Source: an uncultured Ectothiorhodospiraceae bacterium (lineage in GTDB: Bacteria; Pseudomonadota; Gammaproteobacteria; UBA6429; Thiohalophilaceae). From it: a stretch of 64,000 nucleotides of DNA. Of the stretch, positions 9,605 through 19,139 are shown in pieces. Each line of letters begins with the position of its first letter. The stretch's first letter is position 1. The notes beneath the pieces are model-generated. The model was not told the DNA's origin and made no database searches. It saw nothing but the letters and a program-made list of their open reading frames with translations. The stretch is taken from NCBI GenBank assembly GCA_947259575.1, contig CAMYMU010000024.1, positions 232,427 through 296,426 of the forward strand, in the 5' to 3' direction. The translations under genes were made by a program, and so were the position numbers.

Positions 9605-10243
9605 ATGAGTCTAGATAACCTACGAACACAATATATGCAGGCGGGACTTCAACGTTCATCGTTGGATGCTGATCCCTATAACAGTTTTTCAAAATGGTAC
9701 GAGGATGCGATTAACAGCGGGATACCGGAGCCTACGGCCATGAGTATCGGCACCGTCGATGAAAAACAACAACCATGGCAACGTATGGTGCTACTTAAGT
9801 TATATGATCAGACCGGTTTCGTGTTTTTCACAAATTACGCCAGTCGCAAAGCCCAGCATATTGCTGAGAACAACAAAGTGAGTTTATTGTTTCCCTGGCA
9901 TGCTTTAGGAAGACAGGTCAAAGTAACCGGTACGGCTCGCAAGCTCAGCACTACAGAGTCACTAAAGTATTTCATTACGCGTCCACGTGGTAGCCAGATA
10001 GGCGCCTGGGCTTCACCTCAAAGTAAAGTAATTACCTCTCGCTCGATACTCGATGCTAAAGTCGAGGAAGTTAAACAAAAGTTTAAGGACGGTGAGATCC
10101 CCTTGCCCTCATTCTGGGGCGGCTACCGTGTTTCTGCGTCGACAATAGAGTTTTGGCAAGCGAGGGATGATCGCTTGCATGATAGGTTTATTTATCAGCT
10201 GTCAGAGTCAAACGAGTGGCAGCTTGATCGGCTCGCGCCTTAA
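9605..10243 (+). CDS. pdxH: Pyridoxamine 5'-phosphate oxidase
   Basis: This 212-residue FMN enzyme oxidises pyridoxamine or pyridoxine 5'-phosphate to pyridoxal 5'-phosphate, the last step of vitamin B6 synthesis and salvage. Family motifs include QRMVLLKLYDQTGFVFFTNY, SRKAQHIAEN, LLFPWHALGRQV, SRPRGSQIGAWAS-like sequence (here TRPRGSQIGAWAS) and the C-terminal FWQARDDRLHDRF. The length is normal. The ATG at 9605 has no obvious Shine-Dalgarno sequence; the 50 bases upstream are AT-rich. Another B6 gene, pdxJ, lies far downstream in this window. Confidence 0.96.
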   Translation: MSLDNLRTQYMQAGLQRSSLDADPYNSFSKWYEDAINSGIPEPTAMSIGTVDEKQQPWQRMVLLKLYDQTGFVFFTNYASRKAQHIAENNKVSLLFPWHALGRQVKVTGTARKLSTTESLKYFITRPRGSQIGAWASPQSKVITSRSILDAKVEEVKQKFKDGEIPLPSFWGGYRVSASTIEFWQARDDRLHDRFIYQLSESNEWQLDRLAP

Positions 10244-10399
10244 TAATTTCGAACTGCTTGAAATAGATGCTATCGATTTCACATCACAGTTGTTATAGGC
10301 AGCGTAGAGAATCAGGAGCAGTTACATTGACTGTTGCAGCTGAATTTGTGAGTATCTGCTGTTATTAGAATTCATTCATAACGACATGGGAGAGCCATC

Positions 10400-10681
10400 A
10401 TGGCAAAAGCAAGCGCTAGACATATACTGGTACAAACTGAAGAGCAGTGTGAAGCACTCAAAAAAGAGATTGAAGCCGGTGCAGATTTTGCGGCGATTGC
10501 AAAAGAACATTCCGATTGCCCGTCAGGCGAGCGCGGTGGTGAGCTCGGTGAATTCAGCCCTGGCCAAATGGTCAAGGAATTCGACGAAGTCGTTTTTAGT
10601 GGCGACCTAAATACTGTTTTGGGCCCTGTAAAAACACAATTCGGCTATCACTTACTGGAAATCACCAGTCGTAATGACTAA
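10400..10681 (+). CDS. ppiC: Small parvulin-type peptidyl-prolyl isomerase
   Basis: The 93-residue protein is a single parvulin domain with no signal peptide, so it is cytoplasmic. Typical motifs are ARHILVQTEEQCEALK, FAAIAKEHSDCPSGERGGELGEF, and the end of the domain at VKTQFGYHLLEI. The size and sequence match E. coli PpiC (Par10). GGAGAG lies seven bases upstream of the ATG at 10400. It stands alone between pdxH and prfB. Confidence 0.92.
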   Translation: MAKASARHILVQTEEQCEALKKEIEAGADFAAIAKEHSDCPSGERGGELGEFSPGQMVKEFDEVVFSGDLNTVLGPVKTQFGYHLLEITSRND

Positions 10682-10693
10682 GCACTAATCACT

Positions 10694-10724
10694 ACTCGGC
10701 TACGATCTCGTACGTAGCCCGAGT
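10694..10724 (+). other. Hairpin after ppiC without a T-tract
   Basis: ACTCGG CTACG (10694-10704) pairs with CGTAG and CCGAGT (10713-10724), with one bulged C at 10718 and an eight-base loop. The stem is strong but is followed by AACGAATC rather than thymines, so a factor-independent terminator is doubtful. It may protect the 3' end of the ppiC message or be a weak terminator; this is inference. Confidence 0.35.
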
Positions 10725-10828
10725 AACGAATCACAGTTAAACTTCCTCATTTTCAATGACTAAGCCTTGCTGCTAGGGTAAGATACGCGCCTTTATCCGT
10801 ACAATAGTGACAGCAAGAAAGTAGTGAA

Positions 10829-11927
10829 ATGTTAGAAACAGGTGTTATTCAGACTCGACTCAAAGACATGCAAGGGCGCAGCGATGCGCTGAGGGGGTAT
10901 CTTTGACTACGATACCAAGCGTGAACGCCTCGACGAGGTGATTAGAGAACTCGAGGATCCCAAAATTTGGGATACACCTGAGCGTGCCCAGGAACTGGGG
11001 CGAGAACGTGCCCGTCTCGAAAATATCGTGGAGACAATCTCAAACCTGGATAAAGGTCTTACCGATGCCAGTGACCTCATTGAAATGGCCGTCGAAGAAG
11101 AGGATGCAGAGACACTAGAGTCTGTTGTCGCTGATCTGGATCACCAGGAAAAACTCCTTGAGCGGTTGGAATTTGAACGCATGTTTTCGGGTGAGATGGA
11201 TGCCAATGGCGCCTACCTCGACATCCAGGCTGGCTCAGGTGGGACAGAGGCACAAGATTGGGCTGAGATGCTACTCCGCATGTATTTACGCTGGGGTGAG
11301 GCACATGGTTTCAAGGTAGACTTAATTGAGGCCTCGGCTGGTGACGTTGCAGGCATCAAGAGTGCGACGATTCAGGTTAGTGGCGATTATGCCTTTGGCT
11401 GGTTGCGTACAGAAACCGGCGTACATCGACTGGTAAGAAAATCACCGTTTGATTCTGGTAATCGCCGGCATACTTCGTTTGCTTCGGTCTTTGTTTCGCC
11501 GGAAGTGGATGAGTCTATTGATATTGAGATTAATCCCTCTGATTTACGCATCGATACTTATCGTGCAAGCGGTGCGGGCGGCCAGCATGTTAACAAGACT
11601 GATTCCGCGGTAAGAATTACCCATGAACCCACGGGGGTCGTAGTGCAATGCCAAAATGGTCGTTCTCAGCATCAGAATAAAGATCAGGCGATGAAGCAAT
11701 TAAAGGCCAAACTATATGAGGTAGAATTGCAAAAGCGTAATTCAGAGTTGCAGGCCATGGAAGATACTAAAGCAGATATAGGCTGGGGCAGTCAGATACG
11801 ATCATATGTCCTGGATCAATCGCGAATCAAAGATTTGCGTACCAATATTGAAAAAACCAATACGCAGGCGGTGTTGGATGGTGACCTGGACGATTTTATT
11901 GAGGCGAGCCTGAAAAGCGGATTATAA
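10829..11927 (+). CDS. prfB: Peptide chain release factor 2, with programmed +1 frameshift
   Basis: Release factor 2 recognises UGA and UAA stop codons. The gene is split: ATG at 10829 opens a 25-codon frame that stops at TGA 10904-10906, and the main frame continues from GAC at 10905 to 11927. Joining them gives 365 residues, the usual RF2 length. The main part carries the SPF recognition motif (VRKSPFDSG) and the catalytic GGQ motif ([16 protein letters not shown]). The frameshift is a normal autoregulatory device in this family, so the gene is not broken. lysS follows about 60 bases later, the usual prfB-lysS order. Confidence 0.97.
10892..10906 (+). promoter_or_regulatory. prfB programmed +1 frameshift site
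   Basis: An internal Shine-Dalgarno AGGGGG (10892-10897) lies three bases before CTT (10901-10903) and the in-frame stop TGA followed by C. AGGGGGTATCTTTGAC is the classic RF2 frameshift signal. When RF2 is scarce, the ribosome pauses at the poor UGA-C context, slips from CUU to UUU and continues in the +1 frame, so RF2 controls its own level. Confidence 0.96.
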
Positions 11928-11945
11928 GCAAAGCGGATTATAAGC
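11914..11945 (+). repeat. Perfect 16-base tandem duplication across the prfB stop codon
   Basis: AAAGCGGATTATAAGC occurs twice back to back (11914-11929 and 11930-11945). The first copy encodes the last residues and stop of prfB; the second is non-coding and repeats the stop in the same position relative to the unit. Sixteen is not a multiple of three, so the second copy is out of frame. It looks like a recent slippage duplication. Confidence 0.9.
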
Positions 11946-11988
11946 TTGGCGACCTTTAGACTTATTTATAAAACTAGCTGGAAAAGAT

Positions 11989-13503
11989 ATGTCAGACAAC
12001 GACAACAATAACGTAACTCCTGAAGATGAAAACAAACTGATCACGCAACGCCGTGAGAAATTAAAGGCCATGCGTGAAGAGGGTATTGCCTTTCCCAATG
12101 ATTTTCGTCGTAACGTCGTCGCAGGTGAATTGCATGCTGAGTATGGCGAGAAAAGCAAAGAAGAGTTAGAAAAGCTTGGGGTTCGTGTAAGTGTGGCTGG
12201 CCGCATGATGTTAAAACGAGTCATGGGAAAGAATACTTTTGCTACTGTGCAGGATATGTCTGGCAACATACAATTTTTTGTAGGTCGTGATGCTTTGCCC
12301 GAAGGATTTTATAACGATCAGTTTAAAAAATGGGACCTGGGTGACATCATCGGTGCAGAGGGTGTGCTGATGAAAACTAACAAAGGCGAGTTGTCAGTAA
12401 AGGTCGACTCGATTCGTTTGTTGACTAAAGCATTACGTCCTTTGCCTGAGAAATTTAAGGGCCTCAGCGATCAAGAGACACGTTATCGTCAACGCTATCT
12501 TGATTTAATCATGAACGATGATTCGCGCAAAACTTTCCAGTTGCGTTCGAAAATTATTACCCACATCCGACAATTTTTAACTGAGCGTAACTTTCTTGAA
12601 GTTGAAACACCGATGATGCAGGTTATCCCGGGTGGCGCAACGGCGCGTCCGTTTACCACCTATCATAATGCGCTGGATATGGATTTATATTTACGAATTG
12701 CACCTGAACTCTATTTAAAGAGGCTGGTAGTTGGCGGTTTTGAACGGGTTTTTGAGATCAACCGAAACTTCAGGAACGAAGGCTTATCAACAAGGCATAA
12801 TCCTGAATTCACCATGATAGAATTCTATGAGGCCTATGCTAATTACCATGACCTTATGGACATTACAGAAGGCATGCTACGTTCGATTGCTGAGAATGTA
12901 ATCGGTAATACAAAAATACCTTATCAGGGCGATGAATACGATTTTGGTAAACCCTTCGCACGTATGACCGTGAAAGAGTCAATCCTGCACTTTAATCCTG
13001 ATATAAAAGCAGAACAGCTAGATAACCTTGAACAAGCTGGCGCAATTGCAGAGCGTCTTCAGATACCCTTAAAGAAGACCTATGGCCTTGGTAAAATCCA
13101 AATCGAGATATTTGAGAAGACTGTTGAGCATCGTTTAATGGATCCAACCTTTATCACTGCTTATCCCACCGAGGTGTCGCCACTGGCACGTCGTAATGAC
13201 GATGATCCTTTTGTTACTGATCGTTTTGAATTTTTTGTCGGCGGCCGTGAAATTGCCAATGGCTTTTCAGAGTTAAATGATGCCGAAGATCAGGCTGACC
13301 GCTTTAAGGCACAAGTCGAAGAAAAAGAAGCGGGTGATGATGAGGCTATGTTTTTCGATGAAGATTACATTACTGCTCTGGAGCACGGTATGCCGCCTAC
13401 CGCGGGTGAAGGTATTGGTATTGATCGCTTAGTGATGTTGTTCACTGACTCACCATCAATACGTGACGTGCTGCTATTCCCACATATGCGCCCTGACAGT
13501 TAA
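11989..13503 (+). CDS. lysS: Lysyl-tRNA synthetase, class II
   Basis: The 504-residue enzyme charges tRNA-Lys. An N-terminal OB-fold anticodon-binding domain (about residues 65-150, [19 protein letters not shown]) is followed by the class II core. Motif 1 is near [10 protein letters not shown], motif 2 is [25 protein letters not shown], and motif 3 near the end is [24 protein letters not shown]. The length fits bacterial class II LysRS. A GGAAAAG ribosome site precedes the ATG at 11989. Confidence 0.98.
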   Translation: MSDNDNNNVTPEDENKLITQRREKLKAMREEGIAFPNDFRRNVVAGELHAEYGEKSKEELEKLGVRVSVAGRMMLKRVMGKNTFATVQDMSGNIQFFVGRDALPEGFYNDQFKKWDLGDIIGAEGVLMKTNKGELSVKVDSIRLLTKALRPLPEKFKGLSDQETRYRQRYLDLIMNDDSRKTFQLRSKIITHIRQFLTERNFLEVETPMMQVIPGGATARPFTTYHNALDMDLYLRIAPELYLKRLVVGGFERVFEINRNFRNEGLSTRHNPEFTMIEFYEAYANYHDLMDITEGMLRSIAENVIGNTKIPYQGDEYDFGKPFARMTVKESILHFNPDIKAEQLDNLEQAGAIAERLQIPLKKTYGLGKIQIEIFEKTVEHRLMDPTFITAYPTEVSPLARRNDDDPFVTDRFEFFVGGREIANGFSELNDAEDQADRFKAQVEEKEAGDDEAMFFDEDYITALEHGMPPTAGEGIGIDRLVMLFTDSPSIRDVLLFPHMRPDS

Positions 13504-13527
13504 TCTTAGTTTAGAGCGCTTGTTATA

Positions 13528-13558
13528 AAAAAGGCACATCGAAACGATGTGCCTTTTT
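13528..13558. terminator. Bidirectional terminator between lysS and the HDOD gene
   Basis: AAAAAGGCACATCG (13528-13541) pairs perfectly with CGATGTGCCTTTTT (13545-13558) around an AAA loop. It has a T-run on both strands and lies between the convergent ends of lysS and the HDOD gene, so it can stop transcription from both sides. Confidence 0.92.
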
Positions 13559-13588
13559 ACTTGATTATTTATTGTTGTTCTAAAACGT

Positions 13589-14419
13589 TTACCCCAGTGC
13601 TGCTTGTGTTTCCTGCACGGCTTCAACATCAACCATTTCAGATTCGGGTTCAAGCCCAAGTTTAGCGAATGCCTTAACTGTACTTAAGTCAATTTTCGTA
13701 AGCGGGTGATCGCTACCCATATGGCTTTCAATGTTAGCTACGATAATAATATCGACATAGTCAGCAGGACCGTCTTTGTCACGGTTAATATCTTCATGCT
13801 CAGCAGCAACCGCAATGATTTCATCAGAGAAATTCCATTTCCTAAGGATGGCTTCACCGACAGCGCAGTGGGCCTTACTAATGATCGAGTCGAGCATGGC
13901 CTCGTTTTCGAGCAGCTCTGGCACGTCTTCCGCCATGGTTAGAATAGGTAAAGCACCAATATCATGGACAAGACCTGCAAGAAGGGCTTGATCAGGTTTT
14001 AGCTTAGTAAATTGACCGCATAGTGCATGGGAAAGTGCGGCGACTTGGGTACTGTGTTCCCATAAGGTCCGCAAGCGTTTGTCTGTCGCATCAGAGGTGG
14101 CTTGAAACATTTGCTCCATCGCAATACTGGTAACCAGATTGCGTGTCATGTCGCCACCCATGCGTGTCACGGCAGCCTCGACTGATTCAATTGTACGGGC
14201 AGCGCGAAGCAATGGACTGTTAGCTACCTGGATAAGCCTTGCAGATAGTGCTGCATCGCTGGTGATGACTTTGGCGACATCGCCCAAACCCGTATCTTCG
14301 TCTTCGAGTGTCTCTCGCACTCGCAAGGCGACTTCTGGCAATGTCGGCAAAACTAGTTTGTCATTTTCCAGATCTGAAAATAGTTTATCGAGGAGCTTTT
14401 CTTCTAATTCATTAAACAC
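13589..14419 (-). CDS. HDOD domain protein
   Basis: The 276-residue protein contains an HDOD domain over most of its length. Typical parts are LPTLPEVALRVRETLEDEDTGLGDVAKVI near the start, DAALSARLIQVANSPLLRAARTI, and LLAGLVHDIGALPIL with an H-D pair. HDOD domains are related to HD phosphohydrolases but usually lack the full catalytic set and act in signalling. No receiver or output domain is attached. The start is GTG at 14419, with AGGGGA seven bases upstream. The pathway is unknown. Confidence 0.85.
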   Translation of the reverse strand: MFNELEEKLLDKLFSDLENDKLVLPTLPEVALRVRETLEDEDTGLGDVAKVITSDAALSARLIQVANSPLLRAARTIESVEAAVTRMGGDMTRNLVTSIAMEQMFQATSDATDKRLRTLWEHSTQVAALSHALCGQFTKLKPDQALLAGLVHDIGALPILTMAEDVPELLENEAMLDSIISKAHCAVGEAILRKWNFSDEIIAVAAEHEDINRDKDGPADYVDIIIVANIESHMGSDHPLTKIDLSTVKAFAKLGLEPESEMVDVEAVQETQAALG

Positions 14420-14508
14420 AGTATTCCCCTGAGTCCCTGTTATTAACTAACAAAGATATCGGCATCCTTGCCAGAATAGTTGAGGAAATTCTTCTATTCC
14501 AGGATGGA

Positions 14509-15543
14509 TTATTTGGATTCTAATGAATAGGGTAGTGACTCGAAGCTGAGCAAGGGGCCATCCGCTGAGCCCAATCGTAGTTCTGTACTGTCGGCGTGGT
14601 TGAGCCGTATGACCGCAAGTAAATCAGTGCCTTTGCTGGAGGAGGGCTGAGCCATGACAACTTTGCCGGCCGATTGGCCATCTCCACCATGTAAATAGAG
14701 ATCATCACCTGCAGCAGGGACTACCTCAGTATCCGTATGGAGTTTGAACATGCGGCGTTTGGGTTTACCCAAGTAGTGCATGCGGGCAACGATTTCCTGG
14801 CCTGGATAGCAGCCCTTTTTGAAGTTTACTCCGCCAATTAGCTCTAGATTGAGCATCTGGGGCACAAATTCCTCAACCGTCTCAGCTTGGATACTTGGCA
14901 GGCCTGCCTGTATATCCAGCCAATTCCAGCTCTGGGCACTCACCGCACCGCAATTTGGGATTAGCTTTAACCAGATTGCCTGGGCTACTGTAAGTGGGCA
15001 AAGAATGAGATGACGAGAAGGGATGGCGGGTACCTTGGTGATGAATGTTTGTTCATTCATTAGCAGCCCATAGTCAGATTCTGGCAGTGCCATGTCAATA
15101 TCACCAAGGTTGTTGCCAATAAGCCCCAGACAGACCATTTCATTACTGACATCCGTAAGACTGACCTGACTGCGCAGCACAAACATACGCAGACGCTTCA
15201 GTGTCTTCTCCATCAATGAGTGCGGGAAGATTAAATAGTATTCGTTATCAGCGGGAATGATTAGAAATTGTGCAAGCATTCTACCCTTAGGATTACAGTA
15301 AGCACTGATCTGACTTGTAGATTGATCAATTAAGTTTATGTCATTACTAAATTGCGCTTGTAGAAAAGCTTGTGCATCGTCTCCTGTAACATGGATGATC
15401 CCGATCTGGTCCAGGCTAGCAAGGTGGCATCCTGACTCTAGTTGTGCAAACTCATCGCGCGGGCTATTTGCGAAACTTATTTGCCCTTGCTCATTCACTT
15501 TCCCCCCATGTTGGGTTAGAAAATTTTGCCATTCATTTGTCAT
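14509..15543 (-). CDS. ygfZ: Folate-binding YgfZ/GcvT-like protein
   Basis: The 344-residue protein is a tetrahydrofolate-binding relative of the glycine-cleavage T-protein. It carries the family signature KKGCYPGQEIVARMHYLGK at about 240-258, where the cysteine is essential in E. coli YgfZ. It also shows VTGDDAQAFLQAQFSNDI near the N-terminus. YgfZ supports the making or repair of certain iron-sulphur proteins. It is divergent from sdhC, a neighbourhood (ygfZ, sdhE, ygfX, nadB) shared by many gammaproteobacteria and relevant because SdhB and other targets carry Fe-S clusters. Confidence 0.92.
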   Translation of the reverse strand: MTNEWQNFLTQHGGKVNEQGQISFANSPRDEFAQLESGCHLASLDQIGIIHVTGDDAQAFLQAQFSNDINLIDQSTSQISAYCNPKGRMLAQFLIIPADNEYYLIFPHSLMEKTLKRLRMFVLRSQVSLTDVSNEMVCLGLIGNNLGDIDMALPESDYGLLMNEQTFITKVPAIPSRHLILCPLTVAQAIWLKLIPNCGAVSAQSWNWLDIQAGLPSIQAETVEEFVPQMLNLELIGGVNFKKGCYPGQEIVARMHYLGKPKRRMFKLHTDTEVVPAAGDDLYLHGGDGQSAGKVVMAQPSSSKGTDLLAVIRLNHADSTELRLGSADGPLLSFESLPYSLESK

Positions 15544-15641
15544 GGTTACTTCACCGTTGCGTCGTTGAGTCTGTCGTCATTCAAGAGGCAGAGATTGTAT
15601 CTCATTGGACGTACGATGCAATTGCGCTACACTTTAGAACA

Positions 15642-16025
15642 ATGATAGCAAAGCAAAAAAGACCTAAGTTTCTCAACCTCTTACGCATACACTTACCAGT
15701 TACAGGGGTGAATTCTTTTGCACATCGTGTATCAGGTGCGTTGTTATTCTTGTCGGTGCCTTTGCTCATATATTGCTTCAGTCTCTCAATTAGAGATGCG
15801 GTGAGTTTTGAGCAACTCCTGGCCTTATTCGTAACACCTTTGTTCAAAGTGATTTTGACCTTACTTGCCTGGGCGGCAGGCCATCACTTGTTAGCAGGAA
15901 TTCGCTTTTTGTTGACAGAACTAGATATTGGTACGTCGTTAACATCCGCAAAAAAAGCCTCATGGTTTATTAATATTGCAGGTGTTGTTGTCTTTTTATA
16001 CGTTGGTTACTGCATCTGGTTATGA
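15642..16025 (+). CDS. sdhC: Succinate dehydrogenase cytochrome b556 subunit
   Basis: This 127-residue membrane anchor has three hydrophobic helices. Family motifs are LPVTGVNSFAHRVSGALLF near the N-terminus, with the quinone-site Ser and Arg, and GHHLLAGIRFLLTELD, which provides a haem b ligand. I start at ATG 15642, because the frame upstream has no ATG, GTG or TTG with a ribosome site and its extension does not look like SdhC. No clear Shine-Dalgarno is seen before this ATG. It overlaps sdhD by four bases. Confidence 0.93.
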   Translation: MIAKQKRPKFLNLLRIHLPVTGVNSFAHRVSGALLFLSVPLLIYCFSLSIRDAVSFEQLLALFVTPLFKVILTLLAWAAGHHLLAGIRFLLTELDIGTSLTSAKKASWFINIAGVVVFLYVGYCIWL

Positions 16026-16363
16026 GTTGGCGTGCACAAGGAATGCGAACATGGTTGCTGCAGCGGCTCTCGGCGATTTATATGCTGTTATACGGCATTG
16101 GTTTTGCCATTTATGTCATTAATTATGACGTAGTTGATTTCGCGAGCTGGCAAGCCTTATTTGTTCCCCCTGTCGCAAATATTGCGACGCTGATTTTCTT
16201 TTTCTCTATTTTGTATCATGCCTGGGTTGGAATACGCGACATTTTGATTGATTACGTTAAGTGGTCACCACTACGTTTTGTCTTATGGACATTGGTGACG
16301 GCACTATTAATTGCATTGGGGGTCTGGGTGACCATGATTTTATATAGTGTGGTTACAGTATGA
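16022..16363 (+). CDS. sdhD: Succinate dehydrogenase hydrophobic membrane anchor subunit
   Basis: The 113-residue protein has three transmembrane helices and the motif LYHAWVGIRDILIDYVK, whose histidine is the expected second axial ligand of haem b. The N-terminal WLLQRLSAIYMLLYGIGF is typical of SdhD. It overlaps sdhC and sdhA by four bases each, which implies tight translational coupling within the complex II operon. Confidence 0.93.
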   Translation: MSWRAQGMRTWLLQRLSAIYMLLYGIGFAIYVINYDVVDFASWQALFVPPVANIATLIFFFSILYHAWVGIRDILIDYVKWSPLRFVLWTLVTALLIALGVWVTMILYSVVTV

Positions 16364-18120
16364 ATATAGCCAAACGCAAATTTGATGTACTTGTTATTGG
16401 CGCCGGTGGGGGCGGTTTACGCTCTTCTTTACAATTATCGCAAGCCGAAGCAAAAGTTGCAGTTGTCTCTAAGGTGTTTCCAACACGCTCCCATACGGTT
16501 GCGGCACAAGGGGGGATGAATGCAGCGCTGGCAAATGTGAGTCCCGATAACTGGCATTGGCATATGTTTGATACGGTAAAAGGAAGTGATTACCTGGGCG
16601 ATCAAGATGCTATTGAATATATGTGCCGGGCAGCTTCGCATTTAGTCTATGAACTGGAACACCAGGGTGTACCTTTTTCTCGTTTAGAGAACGGTAAGAT
16701 TTATCAACGGCCTTTTGGTGGTCAGAGTCAGAACTTTGGTGGTGAGCAAGCGGCAAGGACCTGTGCAGCTGCCGATCGAACCGGTCATGCAATTTTGCAT
16801 AGTCTCTATCAGCAAAATATCCGTGCCAAAACACATTTCTTTGATGAATTCTTTGCGATCGATTTGATTCGTGCCGATGATGGCATGATCTTAGGCGCGC
16901 TGGTGCTGGAAATAGAAACCGGTGAGCCGCTTATCATTGAAGCAAAAACAACATTGTTGGCAACAGGTGGTGTGGGCCAGTTATTCAGAACAAATACCAA
17001 TGCACGAATAAATACTGGCGATGGTCTCGGCATGGCGTTGCGCGCAGGCATTCCACTCGAAGACATGGAGTTCTTCCAGTTTCATCCGACCGGAATTGCC
17101 GGCAGAGGCATGTTGATCACTGAAGGTGCACGTGGCGAGGGTGGTTTTCTTGTGAATAAAGATGGCGAGCGCTTTATGGAACGTTATGCGCCACACGCAA
17201 AAGACTTAGCAAGTCGTGATGTGGTGAGCCGTGCAATTTCTACTGAGGTACGTGAAGGCCGTGGCTGTGGTGAAAACAGCGACCATGTCATGCTAAAACT
17301 CGATCATCTGGGAAAGGAAGTACTCGCGAAAAGACTGCCTGGTATTAGTTCAATGGTGAAGACTTTTCTTGGGATTGATCCTGCGGAACAGTCGATTCCC
17401 GTTTTTCCAACTGCGCATTACACCATGGGCGGCATTCCTACCAATAAAGTTGGCCAGGTAGTTGTACCTGTCGAGCAAGGTGAAGAGTCTGTACAAGGCC
17501 TATATGCTGTCGGTGAGTGTGCTTGTGTCTCTGTGCACGGCGCCAATCGACTAGGCGGTAACTCTCTGCTGGATATTGTTGTGTTTGGTCGTGCCGCGGG
17601 CAATCACATTATTGATTTTCTCAAAGATAATCGATATCACCGCCCGCTAGAAGAGCAGGGTCTGGATATGGCTATGGAACGGTTAGCGCGTTGGGATAAA
17701 AAAGGACAAGGCGAAACCGTTGCCAATATAAAGTACGAACTACAGTCGATAATGGAAGAATACTGTGGTGTCTTTAGGACTCAGGATGTATTAGACAAAG
17801 GTTTGGAAAAAGTTTTGGAAATTGAGCAGCGCATGGCTGATGTTCGTCTGCAGGACCATAGCAAGACATTCAATACAGCACGAATCGAAGCCCTGGAGCT
17901 AGAAAACCTGGTTGATCTGGCGATAGCAACTGTCGCCTCGGCCGCAAAGCGCCATGAGAGCCGTGGTGCACACTCACGCATTGATTACCCGGATCGGGAT
18001 GACGCTCGTTGGTTAAAGCACAGCCTGTATTATAAAAAGGAGAATCATATTGAATACAAACCGGTGCGACTCAAAGCGATGACAGTCGATACCTTTCCAC
18101 CAAAAGAGCGCGTTTACTAA
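16360..18120 (+). CDS. sdhA: Succinate dehydrogenase flavoprotein subunit
   Basis: The 586-residue subunit oxidises succinate to fumarate with covalent FAD. The dinucleotide-binding motif VIGAGGGGLRSSLQLSQA lies at residues 12-29, and the FAD-linking histidine is in SHTVAAQGGMNAALAN. Active-site regions include FHPTGIAGRGMLITEGARGEGG, the arginine segment RDVVSRAI, and PTAHYTMGGIPTN. It ends with the conserved HSRIDYPDRDDARWLKHSL-like tail. The length fits SdhA (about 588). FAD attachment should depend on SdhE, encoded downstream. Confidence 0.98.
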   Translation: MNIAKRKFDVLVIGAGGGGLRSSLQLSQAEAKVAVVSKVFPTRSHTVAAQGGMNAALANVSPDNWHWHMFDTVKGSDYLGDQDAIEYMCRAASHLVYELEHQGVPFSRLENGKIYQRPFGGQSQNFGGEQAARTCAAADRTGHAILHSLYQQNIRAKTHFFDEFFAIDLIRADDGMILGALVLEIETGEPLIIEAKTTLLATGGVGQLFRTNTNARINTGDGLGMALRAGIPLEDMEFFQFHPTGIAGRGMLITEGARGEGGFLVNKDGERFMERYAPHAKDLASRDVVSRAISTEVREGRGCGENSDHVMLKLDHLGKEVLAKRLPGISSMVKTFLGIDPAEQSIPVFPTAHYTMGGIPTNKVGQVVVPVEQGEESVQGLYAVGECACVSVHGANRLGGNSLLDIVVFGRAAGNHIIDFLKDNRYHRPLEEQGLDMAMERLARWDKKGQGETVANIKYELQSIMEEYCGVFRTQDVLDKGLEKVLEIEQRMADVRLQDHSKTFNTARIEALELENLVDLAIATVASAAKRHESRGAHSRIDYPDRDDARWLKHSLYYKKENHIEYKPVRLKAMTVDTFPPKERVY

Positions 18121-18177
18121 AGTGAATGCTAAATTAGTACGATAGTTATCGAGAGACGGCAACTAAAGACGAAAATT

Positions 18178-18873
18178 ATGTTATTTAAAGTGCAGCGATA
18201 TAATCCAGAGACGGATAAAAAACCATACATGCAAGAGTATCATCTTGATGATGTTACTTCTGGGATGATGTTACGAGATGCACTTCTCAAGATAAAAGAA
18301 AGTGATGAGACATTATCTTTTCGACATTCCTGTGGTGAAGGAGTCTGTGGCTCGGATGCATTAAATATTAACGGTAAAAACGGATTAGGTTGTCTGACAC
18401 CTTTATCTGAACTCAAAGAGCCGATTGAAGTGCGGCCTGTGCCAGGTATGCCGATCATTCGTGATTTAGTTGTTGATATGACCCAGTTTTTTCATCACTA
18501 CCGTGCAGTTAAACCCTATTTAACAGTGCATGATCCTATGCCTGAAGTTGAGCTTGCACAGACACCGGAAGAGCGCGATAAACTTGATGGATTGTATGAA
18601 TGCATTCTTTGTGGATGTTGTACAACATCGTGTCCTTCTTTCTGGTGGAATCCTGATAAGTTTCGCGGTCCTGCAGCATTATTACAGGCCTATCGCTTTC
18701 TTGCTGATAGTCGGGATCAGGCAACCGATGAACGTCTTCAGGATCTTGATGGGCCATATCGAATGTTTCGATGCCACACGATCATGAATTGTGTGAATGT
18801 TTGTCCGAAGGAATTAAATCCTACTAAAGCAATTCATCACATTAAGCAAATGATGATCAAAGAGATGGTATAG
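18178..18873 (+). CDS. sdhB: Succinate dehydrogenase iron-sulphur subunit
   Basis: The 231-residue subunit passes electrons from FAD to quinone. The [2Fe-2S] region is SCGEGVCGSDALNINGKNG followed by LGC, with an aspartate in the third ligand position as in E. coli. The [4Fe-4S] and [3Fe-4S] ligands are in ECILCGCCTTSCPSFWW and CHTIMNCVNVCPKELNPTKA. Length and order are normal. Its TAG stop shares a base with the GTG start of sdhE. Confidence 0.97.
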   Translation: MLFKVQRYNPETDKKPYMQEYHLDDVTSGMMLRDALLKIKESDETLSFRHSCGEGVCGSDALNINGKNGLGCLTPLSELKEPIEVRPVPGMPIIRDLVVDMTQFFHHYRAVKPYLTVHDPMPEVELAQTPEERDKLDGLYECILCGCCTTSCPSFWWNPDKFRGPAALLQAYRFLADSRDQATDERLQDLDGPYRMFRCHTIMNCVNVCPKELNPTKAIHHIKQMMIKEMV

Positions 18874-19139
18874 TGAACGTTACACAAACTGACAATGAAG
18901 TCTCACGATTACGTTGGCAGTGCCGCCGGGGAATGCTGGAACTGGATGCCTTGCTTGGTGATTTTGTTGAACAACATTATATGCAACTGGATGAGCATGA
19001 AAAAGAAGTATTCAAGGAAGTGTTAAGTTTTCCTGATCAACTATTGTTTGACTATTTTTTTGGTAATGGAAAATCTATCGACAAGGATGTGAATAATGTT
19101 ATCGAACGGATTCGATACGCCGTTACGCCTGAAGCTTGA
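18873..19139 (+). CDS. sdhE: FAD assembly factor SdhE
   Basis: The 88-residue protein promotes covalent flavinylation of SdhA. It has the family motif WQCRRGMLELDALLGDFV, including the RGxxE residues needed for function. Start at GTG 18873 overlaps the sdhB stop by one base. Placement directly after sdhB fits its job, and ygfX overlaps its 3' end by 44 bases, as in the E. coli sdhE-ygfX pair. Confidence 0.94.
   Translation: MNVTQTDNEVSRLRWQCRRGMLELDALLGDFVEQHYMQLDEHEKEVFKEVLSFPDQLLFDYFFGNGKSIDKDVNNVIERIRYAVTPEA

Noticed and set aside
15605..15633. TTGGAC-17-TACACT resembling a sigma-70 promoter before sdhC
   Set aside because: It would start transcription about two bases before the ATG, leaving no leader; the elements are only partial matches.
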